64,000 nt of DNA, taken from NCBI GenBank assembly GCA_902595145.1, contig CACJOU010000002.1, forward strand, positions 1-64,000, given 5' to 3'. The DNA is from an uncultured SAR116 cluster alpha proteobacterium. Lineage in GTDB: Bacteria > Pseudomonadota > Alphaproteobacteria > Puniceispirillales > Marisalimonadaceae. Within the stretch, counting starts at the first letter, position 1. Each line of letters begins with the position of its first letter. The notes beneath the pieces are model-generated. The model was not told the DNA's origin. It did not search any database and saw nothing but the letters and a program-made list of their open reading frames with translations. Made by a program: the position numbers and the translations under genes. Shown one piece after another: positions 52,229 to 62,862 of the stretch.

Positions 52229-52948
52229 TTAAAAATTTTCCCAATCATTATTGTTTAATATTTGTCCTGGCTTAAACCTGGATTTGTATGACATGCTAGA
52301 TAGTTCTTGAATATAATAACCAAGGTACAAATACTCATATTTTTTTCTTTTGCCATACAACAAGCATTGTATGATCATATAGTTTCCTAGGCCAAATTTA
52401 TTAAATTTTGGGTCAAAAAAACTATAAACAGCTGATAAGTTTTTTTTATCAACATCTAAAAGAATAACCCCTGTTAGATTTTTAGATTTATCTCTAAACT
52501 CTAAAAGTGAAGTTTTTATTGGTGATGTTTCTATCATTGAGGTAAATTCATCTTTATCCATATCTGACATAGATCCACCAGCGTGTCTTTCTAATTGATA
52601 CTTTTTAAAAAGTTCAAAATGTTCTTTAGTTGAGATATTTTTTACTAATTTAAAACTAAAATTTTCAAAATTTTTTGAAACTCTTCTTAAACTTTTTGTT
52701 ATTTTAAAATCTTGTATATCTACTCTATAAGATTTACAGGCACTACAATTATCACAAACAGGTCTATACATCCAATTTTCAACTCTTCTAAAACCATTAA
52801 TTGAGAGTTCTTCATAAATATTTTTGTTGTTAGATATATCTGTAGCTATTCTTTTTTCAACTTTTCCAGTTAAATACGGACATGAGGTTGCTTTAGTAAG
52901 CATGTAAATAGGTTGTTCTAGAACGCTTTTAGGTTTTATATCAATCAT
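52229..52948 (-). CDS. bpt: aspartate/glutamate leucyltransferase
   Basis: 239 residues. The N-terminal CPYLTGKVEKRIATDIS, NGFRRVENWMYRPVCDNCSAC and C-terminal YLYLGYYIQELSSMSYKSRFKPG match bacterial ATE-type transferases (ATE N- and C-terminal domains). It adds Leu from tRNA to proteins with N-terminal Asp or Glu, marking them for ClpS/ClpAP. Next to hemB on the same strand, as in many alphaproteobacteria. Confidence 0.92.
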   Translation of the reverse strand: MIDIKPKSVLEQPIYMLTKATSCPYLTGKVEKRIATDISNNKNIYEELSINGFRRVENWMYRPVCDNCSACKSYRVDIQDFKITKSLRRVSKNFENFSFKLVKNISTKEHFELFKKYQLERHAGGSMSDMDKDEFTSMIETSPIKTSLLEFRDKSKNLTGVILLDVDKKNLSAVYSFFDPKFNKFGLGNYMIIQCLLYGKRKKYEYLYLGYYIQELSSMSYKSRFKPGQILNNNDWENF

Positions 52949-52977
52949 AATTTTAAATACGACATGTTTACTAATTT

Positions 52978-54006
52978 TTAAAAAGTTTTATTAATTAATT
53001 TTTGTGCAACAAATGGAGCAAAATAAGTTATTATACCGTCACAGCCAGCTCTTTTAAAACACATCATGGTTTCAAATATAATCTTTTCTTCATCAAACCA
53101 ACCATTTTGAATTGCAGCTCTTATCATTGAATACTCTCCAGACACTTGATAGGCAATAACAGGAAAATTAAGCTCATTTTTTGCTTTACTAATAATATCT
53201 AAATAGGGCATTCCTGGTTTGATTATTATCATGTCTGCGCCTTCATTAATATCAAGTCTAATTTCTCTTAATGCTTCAGCTGAATTTGCTGGGTCCATTT
53301 GATAACTTTTTTTTGATTTTTTTGATAAATTGACCGCAGAACCCACTGCATCTCTAAAAGGACCATAAAATGATGATGCATATTTAGCAGCATATGACAT
53401 GATTTGTACGTTGATAAGTCCATGTTCATCTAAAGAGTCTCTAATTGCTCCAACTCTTCCATCCATCATGTCACTTGGTGCTAGAATATCACATCCAGCT
53501 TGTGCCTGCACAATAGCTTGTTTACATAGGATATCTAGCGTTAAGTCATTATCAATTTGATTATTATTTATTATACCGTCATGGCCATGATCTGTATAAG
53601 GATCTAGTGCAACATCAGTTATAACACCTAGATCTGGGTTAACTTTTTTTGAAATCTTAATAGCTTCACATATAAGATTATTACTATTCAGAGCTTCTTT
53701 ACCATCAGGTGTTTTCAATTCATTTTCAATTTTGGGAAACAGAGCAATTGCAGGAATATTCAAAGAAGAAATATATTCAATTTCTTTATGAAGTTGATCT
53801 AATGAAAATCGATAAATTCCTGGCATGGAACTTATTTCTTCTTTAACTTTTGATCCATAAGTAATAAAAATTGGGTAAATCAAATCATTAACTGAAATAT
53901 TATTTTCACTTACAATTTTTCTAGAAAATTCTGACAAACGATTTCTTCTCATTCTTACTCTTGGAAAGCTATTTATAGAGAATTGTCTATTAGACCGTTG
54001 TTTCAT
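52978..54006 (-). CDS. hemB: delta-aminolevulinic acid dehydratase
   Basis: 342 residues. It joins two 5-aminolevulinates to porphobilinogen in haem synthesis. ALFPKI, DVALDPYTDHGHDGI (Asp instead of the zinc-binding Cys triad, so the Mg-type enzyme), DILAPSDMMDGRVGAIR, the two active-site Lys in YGPFRDA region (KYASSFYGP) and IIKPGMPYLD are present. Confidence 0.95.
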   Translation of the reverse strand: MKQRSNRQFSINSFPRVRMRRNRLSEFSRKIVSENNISVNDLIYPIFITYGSKVKEEISSMPGIYRFSLDQLHKEIEYISSLNIPAIALFPKIENELKTPDGKEALNSNNLICEAIKISKKVNPDLGVITDVALDPYTDHGHDGIINNNQIDNDLTLDILCKQAIVQAQAGCDILAPSDMMDGRVGAIRDSLDEHGLINVQIMSYAAKYASSFYGPFRDAVGSAVNLSKKSKKSYQMDPANSAEALREIRLDINEGADMIIIKPGMPYLDIISKAKNELNFPVIAYQVSGEYSMIRAAIQNGWFDEEKIIFETMMCFKRAGCDGIITYFAPFVAQKLINKTF

Positions 54007-54117
54007 GTTGATGTCCCGTTAATAATTACATAAGTTATAATTTATACTGGTATAAACTATCAATCAAATTAGTTTTAATTTAATTTTAGATGAATGTCTT
54101 ATTAGGAAATAAATATT

Positions 54118-55437
54118 ATGTTATTAACAAGATTTTTTCTTCCTGTTTTAAAGGAAAATCCAAAAGAAGCTGAAATTATATCACATATTTATATGCTTAG
54201 AGCTGGAATGATACAACAATCAGCATCTGGAATTTATTCGTGGTTACCTCTTGGTAAAATTGTATTAGAAAAAATTACAGAAATTTGTAGACAAGAAATG
54301 ATAAAAGCTGGTGCTAATGAGATTTTAATGCCTACACTTCAATCTGCTGAGATATGGAAAGAATCTGGAAGATACGAAGATTATGGTAAAGAAATGCTAC
54401 GTATAAAGGACAGAAATAATAGAAATTTATTATATGGTCCAACCAATGAAGAGTTAGTAACTGAAATATTTAGAACTCATGTGAACAGTTATAAAGAGTT
54501 ACCATTAAATCTTTTTCATATTCAATGGAAATTCAGAGATGAATTAAGACCAAGATTTGGTGTTATGAGAGGAAGAGAATTTTTAATGAAAGATGCATAC
54601 TCTTTTGATGTTGATTACAACTGTTCCATTAAATCGTACAATATCATGTTTATAGCTTATATGCAGTTATTTAAAAAAATGGGATTAAAAGCAATACCTA
54701 TGAAAGCTGACACTGGTCCAATTGGAGGAGATTTAAGTCATGAATTTATTATTATAGCTGATACTGGTGAAAGTGAAGTTTACGTAGAAGAACAATTATT
54801 AAATTTTGAAGGCTCATTAGCAAACATTAACTACAATGACGACCTTCAAAAAGAAGTAAATAAATTTACCTCTTTTTATGCTGCAACAGAAGAGAAGCAT
54901 GATGAAAGTAATTTTAAAAATGATAAAAATACCTTAATTAAAACTAGAGGTATTGAAGTAGGTCATATTTTCCATTTTGGACAAAAATATTCTTTGCCAA
55001 TGAGAGCTACTATATCAGATAGAGTAGGTGAGAAAATTCCAGTTTTTATGGGCTCTTACGGTGTAGGGCTCTCTAGGTTAGTGGGTGCTGTAATTGAAGC
55101 AAATCATGATCAAAAAGGTATAATTTGGCCTAAAGAAATTACTCCTTGGGATTATAACATAATTAATTTAAAATGTGGTGATACTGATTGTGATAGAATT
55201 TGTTTAGACATGTACAATCAGATGAATCAAAATACATTAAAAGTATTGTATGATGACACTGAAGAAAGGGCAGGCGCTAAACTAGCTAGAGCAGATTTAA
55301 TTGGTTTACCTTATCAAATTATAATTGGGCCGAAAGGAATAAAAGATCAATTATATGATTTAAAGTGCAGAAAAAGTGGAGATATATCTAGATTATCGTA
55401 CAATGAGCTATTAAATTTTGTTCAAACTAATAAATAA
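54118..55437 (+). CDS. proS: prolyl-tRNA synthetase, short alphaproteobacterial form
   Basis: 439 residues, class II. Motif 1 in LPLGKIVLEKITEI, motif 2 in RPRFGVMRGREFLMKDAYSF, motif 3 in GSYGVGLSRLVGAVIE, then an anticodon-binding domain (YDDTEERAGAKLARADLIG). The editing domain inserted between motifs 2 and 3 in E. coli is missing, as usual in alphaproteobacteria. LolC starts five bases after it. Confidence 0.95.
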   Translation: MLLTRFFLPVLKENPKEAEIISHIYMLRAGMIQQSASGIYSWLPLGKIVLEKITEICRQEMIKAGANEILMPTLQSAEIWKESGRYEDYGKEMLRIKDRNNRNLLYGPTNEELVTEIFRTHVNSYKELPLNLFHIQWKFRDELRPRFGVMRGREFLMKDAYSFDVDYNCSIKSYNIMFIAYMQLFKKMGLKAIPMKADTGPIGGDLSHEFIIIADTGESEVYVEEQLLNFEGSLANINYNDDLQKEVNKFTSFYAATEEKHDESNFKNDKNTLIKTRGIEVGHIFHFGQKYSLPMRATISDRVGEKIPVFMGSYGVGLSRLVGAVIEANHDQKGIIWPKEITPWDYNIINLKCGDTDCDRICLDMYNQMNQNTLKVLYDDTEERAGAKLARADLIGLPYQIIIGPKGIKDQLYDLKCRKSGDISRLSYNELLNFVQTNK

Positions 55438-55442
55438 AGCAT

Positions 55443-56702
55443 ATGAGTAATTTTATTTTTAATGAAACTGAAAGAACTATAGCCATAAGGTATATTAAAT
55501 CTAGGCGAGTTGAAGGTTTTATTTCAGTTTCAGCCTGGTTTTCTCTTATTGGCATAGTTTTAGGAGTAGCTACTTTAATAGTTGTTATGTCGGTTATGAA
55601 TGGTTTTCGAACTGAATTAGTAAACAGAATATTAGGAATTAATGGTCATTTAATAGTTTATAAAAAGAACGGGTTATCTATTGAAAATTATCATAAAATA
55701 GTTAATCAAATTTCAAATACACAAAACATTATTGCTGTTACACCATATTTGGAAGGACAAGCACTTGCTAAAACTAAGAATTCAGTCTCAGGAATAATTA
55801 TCAGAGGTACCAAATGGTCAGATTTATCTGCTAAAAAATTACTTTGGGCTTCTCTTGATAACGCTACTATTGAAAATTTTAAAATTAAACAAAATGTAAT
55901 TTTAGGATATAGACTTGCGCAAAGATTAAATTTAAGCGTAGGAGATTATATATCGCTAATTTCCCCTAATGTTATGGAGACTGCCATTGGAGTATTGCCA
56001 ATCAAACAAAACTTTATGGTTGGCGGTTTTTTTGATATTGGTATGTATGAATATGACAATAATTTTATTTTCATACCATGGGAAAAAGCTGAAAAATTTC
56101 TTTCAACAAAACAAATTGCTCATGGAATTGAAATTTTTTTGCAAAATCCAAAAACAACTCAGAATATTCATTCAGATTTAAATACTAAATTAGATGAGAG
56201 TTTTACAATAATTGATTGGAAAAAAAGAAATTCATCTTTTATGAACGCTCTTGATGTTGAAAAAAATGTAATGTTTGTAATTTTAACATTAATAATTATT
56301 GTAGCAACATTCAATATAATATCTTCTATGATAATGTTGGTTCAAACAAAAAAATCTGATATTGCTCTTATGAGAACAATGGGTGCTTCAAAATTTTTAA
56401 TTATAAGAATTTTTATGTTAACAGGTTCTATTATTGGTATTTTAGGTACAATTATAGGAGCAATATTAGGCATAATTGTATCTATCAATATTGAAACTAT
56501 CAGAAATTTTATATCAACTCTTTTTGAAAAAGAATTATTTTCTCCTCAGATTTACTTTTTATCTACATTACCTTCAAATATAAATTTTAATGAAGTTTTT
56601 GTTGTAATGGGTTTGTCTGTTTCCTTAACTCTGCTAGCCAGTATGTTTCCTGCTTGGAAAGCCTCCAAAATATCTCCAGCAGAGGCATTAAGATATGAAT
56701 AA
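55443..56702 (+). CDS. lolC: lipoprotein-releasing ABC permease LolC/LolE
   Basis: 419 residues with four membrane helices (one N-terminal at about 23-50, three C-terminal) and a periplasmic domain. GFISVSAWFSLIGIVLGVATLIVVMSVMNGF (shown in part), LMRTMGASKFLIIRIF (coupling helix) and the end KISPAEALRYE are typical. With LolD it pulls lipoproteins out of the inner membrane for LolA. Overlaps lolD by eight bases. Confidence 0.94.
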   Translation: MSNFIFNETERTIAIRYIKSRRVEGFISVSAWFSLIGIVLGVATLIVVMSVMNGFRTELVNRILGINGHLIVYKKNGLSIENYHKIVNQISNTQNIIAVTPYLEGQALAKTKNSVSGIIIRGTKWSDLSAKKLLWASLDNATIENFKIKQNVILGYRLAQRLNLSVGDYISLISPNVMETAIGVLPIKQNFMVGGFFDIGMYEYDNNFIFIPWEKAEKFLSTKQIAHGIEIFLQNPKTTQNIHSDLNTKLDESFTIIDWKKRNSSFMNALDVEKNVMFVILTLIIIVATFNIISSMIMLVQTKKSDIALMRTMGASKFLIIRIFMLTGSIIGILGTIIGAILGIIVSINIETIRNFISTLFEKELFSPQIYFLSTLPSNINFNEVFVVMGLSVSLTLLASMFPAWKASKISPAEALRYE

Positions 56703-57390
56703 TTTATTAAGTAATAAAGATTTATTAATTTTAAAGAATATTTCTCATATTTATAATCAAGATTCACAAAAGATTAAAGTTCTAAATAATATAAATATTA
56801 AAGTTTTGAAAGGTGAAATGATTTCCTTAATTGGCCCTAGTGGAACTGGAAAATCAACTTTATTGAATATAGCAGGCTTGCTTGAAAAACCAACATTTGG
56901 ATCAATTAGTTTAAGTGGATATGATTGTACAAAATTAAGTGAAGACAATAAAACTATTTTACGAGGTACTGAAATTGGGTTTATCTTTCAGTCACATCGT
57001 CTTTTCCAAGAATTTTCTGCTATTGAAAATGTAATGTTACCACAATTAATCATGGGAAAATCCAAAATTGAGGCAGAAAAAAAATCTAAGGATTTATTAT
57101 CTGCTCTTGGCTTAAAAAACAGACTTGAATTTAGACCTGCAAAGTTATCAGGTGGAGAAGCGCAAAGAGTTGCTATTGCAAGAGCATTGTCCAATTCGCC
57201 CAATTTAATATTAGCGGACGAACCTACAGGAAATTTGGATACTATTAGTGCCAAAAACGTATTTGAAATTTTATACAAATTAGTTAAGTCATTAGATATA
57301 AGTTGTATTTTTGCTACCCATAATAACGATTTAGCAAAATTAATGGACAGAAAAATAGTTTTAAAAAATGGTTCTGTTTCCAATGAATAA
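56695..57390 (+). CDS. lolD: lipoprotein-releasing ABC ATPase LolD
   Basis: 231 residues. Walker A GPSGTGKST, Q-loop GFIFQSHRLFQEFSA, signature LSGGEAQRVAIARAL, Walker B LILADEPTGNLD and switch His (ATHNND) are intact. It powers LolC, whose gene it overlaps. The dnaE gene starts 21 bases later. Confidence 0.95.
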   Translation: MNNLLSNKDLLILKNISHIYNQDSQKIKVLNNINIKVLKGEMISLIGPSGTGKSTLLNIAGLLEKPTFGSISLSGYDCTKLSEDNKTILRGTEIGFIFQSHRLFQEFSAIENVMLPQLIMGKSKIEAEKKSKDLLSALGLKNRLEFRPAKLSGGEAQRVAIARALSNSPNLILADEPTGNLDTISAKNVFEILYKLVKSLDISCIFATHNNDLAKLMDRKIVLKNGSVSNE

Positions 57391-57411
57391 TTTTCAAATT
57401 AATTCTTTAAA

Positions 57412-60400
57412 ATGAAAAATTTATTTATACATCTAAGATTACACTCAATTTTTTCACTCGCTGAAGGAATGTTATCCTTTGAATATTTATCAAAGTTTTG
57501 TATTGAAAACAATCAACCTGCAATTGCAATTACTGACACAAATAATCTTTTTGGAGCTCTAGAATTTTCTTTAAAAATGATTTCTTGTGGCATCCAACCA
57601 ATAATTGGAATTCAAGTAAATATTAGTCAAAATGGAAAAGACGATAAAGATATAGGAGAGGTCGTTTTATTAGCTAAAAATGAAAAAGGTTATAAAAATT
57701 TATTAATTTTAACCAATGGTTTTTCGAGTAATGAAAATTATGATAAGTTCATAAGTGGAATTGATTTAGAAAAGCACAAAGATGGTCTTTTGCTTCTAAC
57801 TGGGGGTATTGAAAATGGTTTTTTGGCAAAACCTGCTTCTTTAAACAATACAAAATTAGTTAGAGAACGTTTAAAATATTTAAAAAATATATTTAATGAA
57901 AATTTATATGTTGAACTCCAGAGACATGGTATTAAAACACAATTAGTTGCTGAAAAAATTTTGATAGATCTTGCATGTAAGTTTGATCTTCCTCTAGTAG
58001 CAACAAATGATTGTTTTTTTCAAAATGAAAAAAAATTTGAATCTCATCAAGTATTAACATGTATAGATAAGGGGCTAACAATCTCATCTGATAAAAGAAG
58101 AATTTTGACTAAACAACATTATCTAAAAGACCCTAAAAAAATGATTTCCTTATTTAAAGATATTCCAGAAGCTATTGAAAATACTGTATCAATTGCAAAA
58201 AGATGTTCATTTTATTTAAAAACAAGAAACCCAATTTTACCAAAATATCCTGGTTTACAAAATATTTCTGAAGCTGATCATCTTTCAAAAATATCTTATA
58301 AAGGTTTGTATGACAGACTTGACTTGTCAACAAATAAGCTTTCTGATGATGAAAGGAATAATTACAAAATTCGTCTTGAAAATGAACTCAAAATAATTAA
58401 TGAGATGGGTTTTGCAGGTTATTTTTTAATTGTTTATGATTTTATAAAATGGTCAAAAGAAAACAAAATACCAGTTGGTCCGGGTCGTGGATCCGGAGCG
58501 GGATCAATAGTTGCGTGGTCATTAAATATCACAGACCTTGATCCAATTAGATGGGGCTTGTTGTTTGAACGTTTTCTAAATCCAGAACGTATTTCTATGC
58601 CTGATTTTGATATAGATTTTTGTCAAGATAGGAGGGAAGAGGTAATTGAATACGTTAGAAATAGATATGGTAAGGATAAAGTTGCTCAAATAATTACTTT
58701 TGGAAGTTTGCAGGCAAAGGCAGCTATTCGGGATGTTGGTAGAGTATTAGAAATGCCCTATGGTCAAGTGGATAAAATTGCAAAATTAATTCCTTTTATT
58801 CCATCTAAACCAATTACAATTCAAGAAGCTATTGACACTAATGAGATTCTTCAAAATGAAATATCTGATAATGAGCAAATACAAACTTTAATTGATACTG
58901 CTATTAATGTTGAAGGTTTAAATAGGCACGCATCAACACATGCAGCTGGTTTAGTAATCGGAGATAAACCACTACATGAATTACTTCCATTATACAAGTT
59001 TAGTGAAGATGAAATTCCAGCCACTCAATTTAACATGAAATTTATTGAAAAAGCTGGGCTTGTTAAATTTGATTTTCTTGGTTTAAAAACTTTAACTGTA
59101 CTCTCTAAAGCTGAGGCATTAATAAAAGTTAAAGATAAAAATTTTAATCTTAGTAAAATCCCATTAAATGATAAAAAAACATATGAAATGTTATCAACTG
59201 GTTCTACAACTGGTATTTTCCAGTTAGAATCTCCTGGTATGAAAGATGTTTTAATTGGCTTAAAACCAGACAGGTTTGAAGACATAATTGCTGTTGTTTC
59301 TTTATACAGACCAGGTCCGATGGAAAATATTCCAAGTTATATAAACAGAAAACATGGAAAAGAAAATATAGTTTATATGCATTCTAGCCTAGAAACAATT
59401 TTAGAGGAAACCTATGGCATATTTATTTATCAAGAACAAGTTTTAAGAGCTGCACAAATACTAGCAAATTTTTCACTAGGTAAGGCAGATATTTTAAGAA
59501 GAGCTATGGGTAAAAAAGATAAAAATGAGATGTCCGAACAAAAGAAATCATTTTTAGATGGTACAAAAGAAAGAGGAATTAGTTCAGAAAAAGCAAATGA
59601 AATTTTTGATCAAATCGCCGCTTTCGCTGGATATGGTTTTAACAAATCACATGCAGCTGCTTATGCTTTGATTGCTTACCAAACTGCTTGGATAAAAACA
59701 AATTATATATATGAGTTTTTTGTTTCTATGATGACTTTAGAAAATAATAATACTGATAAATTATCTTTATTTGTAGAGGACGCAAAAAAAATAGGATTAA
59801 AAATACTTCAACCATGTATAAATAAAAGTAGTTTTGAGTTTCAAATTGAAGTTGTTTCGTCTAGTGAATTTAGAATAAGATACTCATTATCCTCTATAAA
59901 AAATGTTGGAACTGATGCTATTAAAAATATTGTACAAATCAGAGAAAAAGATGGTGAATTTAAAAACATTGACGATTTTTTAAACAGAGTGCCATACAGT
60001 TTGATAACAAAAAAATCAATTGAAAGCCTAATAAAATCTGGAGCTTTTGACAAAATTGAACCAAATAGAAATAAATTATTCAAATCTATTGATTTGATGT
60101 TGAATTATTCTCATTCAATAGAAAAAGAAAAAAAATCTTACCAATCAAACCTTTTTAACAACAACGACTTTAACAAGTTACCAATTAATCTCCAAGAAGC
60201 TACAAAGTGGAGTTTTCAAGAGACTATAAATAATGAGTTTTCATCTCTAGGATTATACTTGTCAGCTCATCCATTAGATAGTTATTCAAATATCTTATCA
60301 AAAATTAATGTTGTAAAAAGTATGGAAATTCTAAACGAACCTAATAAATACGTTAAAAAGAATGTAAAGTTATGTGGTTTAATTTTCAATATTCAAAAAA

Positions 60401-60837
60401 GACAATCTACTAGAGGAAGATGGGTATCAATTCAGTTAAATGATTTAAGTGGCTCGGTTGACATAAATATATATTCAGATGTTTTGATTAAGTATGAAGA
60501 TTATTTGACAGAAAATAATCTTATCTTAATTGATGCTGAAATTAAAAATGAAAATAATCAAATTTATAGAATTGCTGCAAAAAGGATATATTCGTTAAAT
60601 GATTATATCTCAAACAAAAAATATAATATCACTATATTTACAAATAGTAATAAATATTTAGACAAACTTGTACCCTTATTAGGAGTTTTAGAAGTTGGGT
60701 ATTCTGATATTTTAATTTCTTGTTCAAATAAAGAAAGACAGGTTGAAATTAAAATTAAAGAAAATATAAAATTGTCATCGAAATTCATTAATGATCTGTC
60801 AACAATAAGTGGAATTGATCATATTAGATTTTCATAA
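57412..60837 (+). CDS. dnaE: DNA polymerase III alpha subunit
   Basis: 1141 residues. N-terminal PHP domain (LRLHSIFSLAEG), polymerase palm with the catalytic aspartates in MPDFDIDF and a VGPGRGSGAGSIVAWSL nucleotide loop, fingers (FGFNKSHAAAY-type block GYGFNKSHAAAYALIAYQTAW), a helix-hairpin-helix part, an OB fold (VSIQLNDLSGSVDINIY) and a C-terminal part. It replicates the chromosome. The lolC-lolD-dnaE order is common in alphaproteobacteria. Confidence 0.96.
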   Translation: MKNLFIHLRLHSIFSLAEGMLSFEYLSKFCIENNQPAIAITDTNNLFGALEFSLKMISCGIQPIIGIQVNISQNGKDDKDIGEVVLLAKNEKGYKNLLILTNGFSSNENYDKFISGIDLEKHKDGLLLLTGGIENGFLAKPASLNNTKLVRERLKYLKNIFNENLYVELQRHGIKTQLVAEKILIDLACKFDLPLVATNDCFFQNEKKFESHQVLTCIDKGLTISSDKRRILTKQHYLKDPKKMISLFKDIPEAIENTVSIAKRCSFYLKTRNPILPKYPGLQNISEADHLSKISYKGLYDRLDLSTNKLSDDERNNYKIRLENELKIINEMGFAGYFLIVYDFIKWSKENKIPVGPGRGSGAGSIVAWSLNITDLDPIRWGLLFERFLNPERISMPDFDIDFCQDRREEVIEYVRNRYGKDKVAQIITFGSLQAKAAIRDVGRVLEMPYGQVDKIAKLIPFIPSKPITIQEAIDTNEILQNEISDNEQIQTLIDTAINVEGLNRHASTHAAGLVIGDKPLHELLPLYKFSEDEIPATQFNMKFIEKAGLVKFDFLGLKTLTVLSKAEALIKVKDKNFNLSKIPLNDKKTYEMLSTGSTTGIFQLESPGMKDVLIGLKPDRFEDIIAVVSLYRPGPMENIPSYINRKHGKENIVYMHSSLETILEETYGIFIYQEQVLRAAQILANFSLGKADILRRAMGKKDKNEMSEQKKSFLDGTKERGISSEKANEIFDQIAAFAGYGFNKSHAAAYALIAYQTAWIKTNYIYEFFVSMMTLENNNTDKLSLFVEDAKKIGLKILQPCINKSSFEFQIEVVSSSEFRIRYSLSSIKNVGTDAIKNIVQIREKDGEFKNIDDFLNRVPYSLITKKSIESLIKSGAFDKIEPNRNKLFKSIDLMLNYSHSIEKEKKSYQSNLFNNNDFNKLPINLQEATKWSFQETINNEFSSLGLYLSAHPLDSYSNILSKINVVKSMEILNEPNKYVKKNVKLCGLIFNIQKRQSTRGRWVSIQLNDLSGSVDINIYSDVLIKYEDYLTENNLILIDAEIKNENNQIYRIAAKRIYSLNDYISNKKYNITIFTNSNKYLDKLVPLLGVLEVGYSDILISCSNKERQVEIKIKENIKLSSKFINDLSTISGIDHIRFS

Positions 60838-60898
60838 TATTCTATTGATTTAATAACTTGCAAAATTAATGAAAGTATTCTAATAGATAAAAATCTTG

Positions 60899-60958
60899 TG
60901 TAATGTTTGGTTTTATTACCATCCGGTGTTCGTAAACATTACTTAAACATTAACCGGT
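60899..60958 (+). promoter_or_regulatory. candidate structured leader of rpsB
   Basis: CCGGT (60923-60927) pairs with ACCGG (60953-60957) to enclose 25 bases. TAATGTTT (60901-60908) is complementary to AAACATTA, which occurs twice (60934-60941 and 60945-60952), so two exclusive pairings are possible. AAGGAA (60961) and ATG 60972 follow at once. In many bacteria S2 represses its own mRNA through a leader; this is a likely counterpart, by inference. Confidence 0.45.
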
Positions 60959-60971
60959 AAAAGGAATTATC

Positions 60972-61853
60972 ATGTCACTACCTACTTTTACAATGCGTCA
61001 GTTACTAGAAGCTGGAGTCCATTTTGGTCATCATACCAGAAGATGGAATCCAAAGATGGCACCATACATATTTGGAAAAAGAAATAACATTCATATCATT
61101 GATTTAGAAAAAACAGTTCCAATGTTACATGAAGCATTGGAAGCCGTACATTCTATCGCTAAAAATGGAGGTAAATTTCTCTTTGTTGGAACAAAACGTT
61201 CCGCTTCTGATTTGATTGCACAAGCAGCAACTAACTGCGGACAATATTATGTTAATCACAGATGGTTAGGTGGCATGCTTACAAATTGGGAGACTGTGTC
61301 TAAATCTATAAAAAAACTTAAAGTTTTAGAAGAAAGAATATCTTCTGGTGAAATCAATAATTTAACCAAGAAAGAAAGACTTAATATAGAAAGACAAAAA
61401 GAAAAACTAGATTTAACCTTAGGTGGTATTAAAAATATTAATGGTCTTCCAGACGCCTTATTTATTATTGATACAAATAAAGAGGCAATTGCTGTTTTAG
61501 AGGCAAATAACTTAAATATACCAGTAATTGCTATATGTGATACAAATACCAATCCAACTGGGGTAGATTTTCCTATTCCTGGAAATGATGATGCATTAAG
61601 AGCAATCTCTTTATATTGTGATTTAATTGCGGCAGCAGTTCTAAAAGGATTAGAAAGTAATCTAGAGGACAGTGGTGTTGATATTGGTGAGTCACAAGAT
61701 TTAACTGAAGAAAAAGTCATAGATAATACTCTGAATGAAAACACTGCAGAAAAAAATGTTATAAGTGAAGATATTGTGGATAATGAAAGCATCAACAAAA
61801 ATACTTCTGGTGAAGAAGTTATTATTGAAGAAAATTTAAACAAAAATGATTAA
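60972..61853 (+). CDS. rpsB: 30S ribosomal protein S2, with acidic tail
   Basis: 293 residues. The S2 core (1 to about 226) has [68 protein letters not shown] and [17 protein letters not shown] (pieces of each). Residues about 228-293 are an extra tail rich in Glu, Asp and Asn without hydrophobic core; likely disordered. First gene of rpsB-tsf-pyrH-frr. Confidence 0.96.
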   Translation: MSLPTFTMRQLLEAGVHFGHHTRRWNPKMAPYIFGKRNNIHIIDLEKTVPMLHEALEAVHSIAKNGGKFLFVGTKRSASDLIAQAATNCGQYYVNHRWLGGMLTNWETVSKSIKKLKVLEERISSGEINNLTKKERLNIERQKEKLDLTLGGIKNINGLPDALFIIDTNKEAIAVLEANNLNIPVIAICDTNTNPTGVDFPIPGNDDALRAISLYCDLIAAAVLKGLESNLEDSGVDIGESQDLTEEKVIDNTLNENTAEKNVISEDIVDNESINKNTSGEEVIIEENLNKND

Positions 61854-61912
61854 ATAACTTTATTCGCTTATGGATTTTGTACTTCATATAAAAAGTTTAG
61901 AAAGGAAAAACA

Positions 61913-62839
61913 ATGACTTTGTCAGCATCTATGGTTAAAGAATTAAGAGAAAAAAGTGGTGCAGGCATGATGGACTGTAAAAAAGCTTTAGTCGAAACTA
62001 ATGGAAACATGGAAGATGCAATTGATTGGCTTAGAAAGCAAGGTTTGTCTGCCGTTGCAAAAAAATCTAGCAGAGTTGCAGCTGAGGGTTTGATAGGCAT
62101 AAGTATAAATGGTGTTCAGGGCGCAATAGTTGAAATTAACTCTGAAACAGACTTTGTGGCAAGAAATGAATTATTCCAAAGTTTTGTAAAAAAATGCAGT
62201 GATTTAGTACTAACACATAAATCTGACATTGAAGCTTTAAAAGCTTTACCTTTTCCTGATACAGATAGATCTGTAGATCAAGAACTTAGTAATAACATTG
62301 CTACGATCGGTGAAAATATGAATATTAGGAGAGTTGAATATCTTGAGGTATCAGAAGGTGTTTTAGTTTCATATATTCATAATAAAATTACAGAGGATCT
62401 TGGAAAGTTAGGAGTAATTGTTGCTATTGAATCAAATGCTAAACAAAGTCAATTGTTAGAAGTAGGAAAACAAATTGCTATGCATATAGCCGCCACTTCT
62501 CCTAAATCTTTAAATATTGAAGATCTTGATAGTGATTTAGTAAATAGAGAGAGAGAAGTTTTAATTGATCAAGCAATGTCATCTGGAAAACCTAAAAAAA
62601 TTGCAGAAAAAATGGTTCAAGGAAGATTACAAAAGTTTTTTCAAGAAGTTGTTTTAAACGAACAAACTTCAGTTATTGACGGTGAATCTAAAATAAAAGA
62701 CATAATTAAAAATTTATCTAACGATTTAGGTACTGATGTACAAATAAAGGACTTTAAAATACTAAAATTAGGCGAAGGAATAGAAGTGGCTGAGAATGAT
62801 TTTGCAGCTGAAGTTGCTGCGACAGCTGGAATGAAGTAA
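61913..62839 (+). CDS. tsf: translation elongation factor Ts
   Basis: 308 residues. The N-terminal UBA-like part ([21 protein letters not shown]) and the EF-Tu contact [11 protein letters not shown] are clear. It exchanges GDP for GTP on EF-Tu. AAAGGA lies before the ATG; 59 bases after rpsB. Confidence 0.97.
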   Translation: MTLSASMVKELREKSGAGMMDCKKALVETNGNMEDAIDWLRKQGLSAVAKKSSRVAAEGLIGISINGVQGAIVEINSETDFVARNELFQSFVKKCSDLVLTHKSDIEALKALPFPDTDRSVDQELSNNIATIGENMNIRRVEYLEVSEGVLVSYIHNKITEDLGKLGVIVAIESNAKQSQLLEVGKQIAMHIAATSPKSLNIEDLDSDLVNREREVLIDQAMSSGKPKKIAEKMVQGRLQKFFQEVVLNEQTSVIDGESKIKDIIKNLSNDLGTDVQIKDFKILKLGEGIEVAENDFAAEVAATAGMK

Positions 62840-62862
62840 TAAAATTAATTTTAGGAATTATT

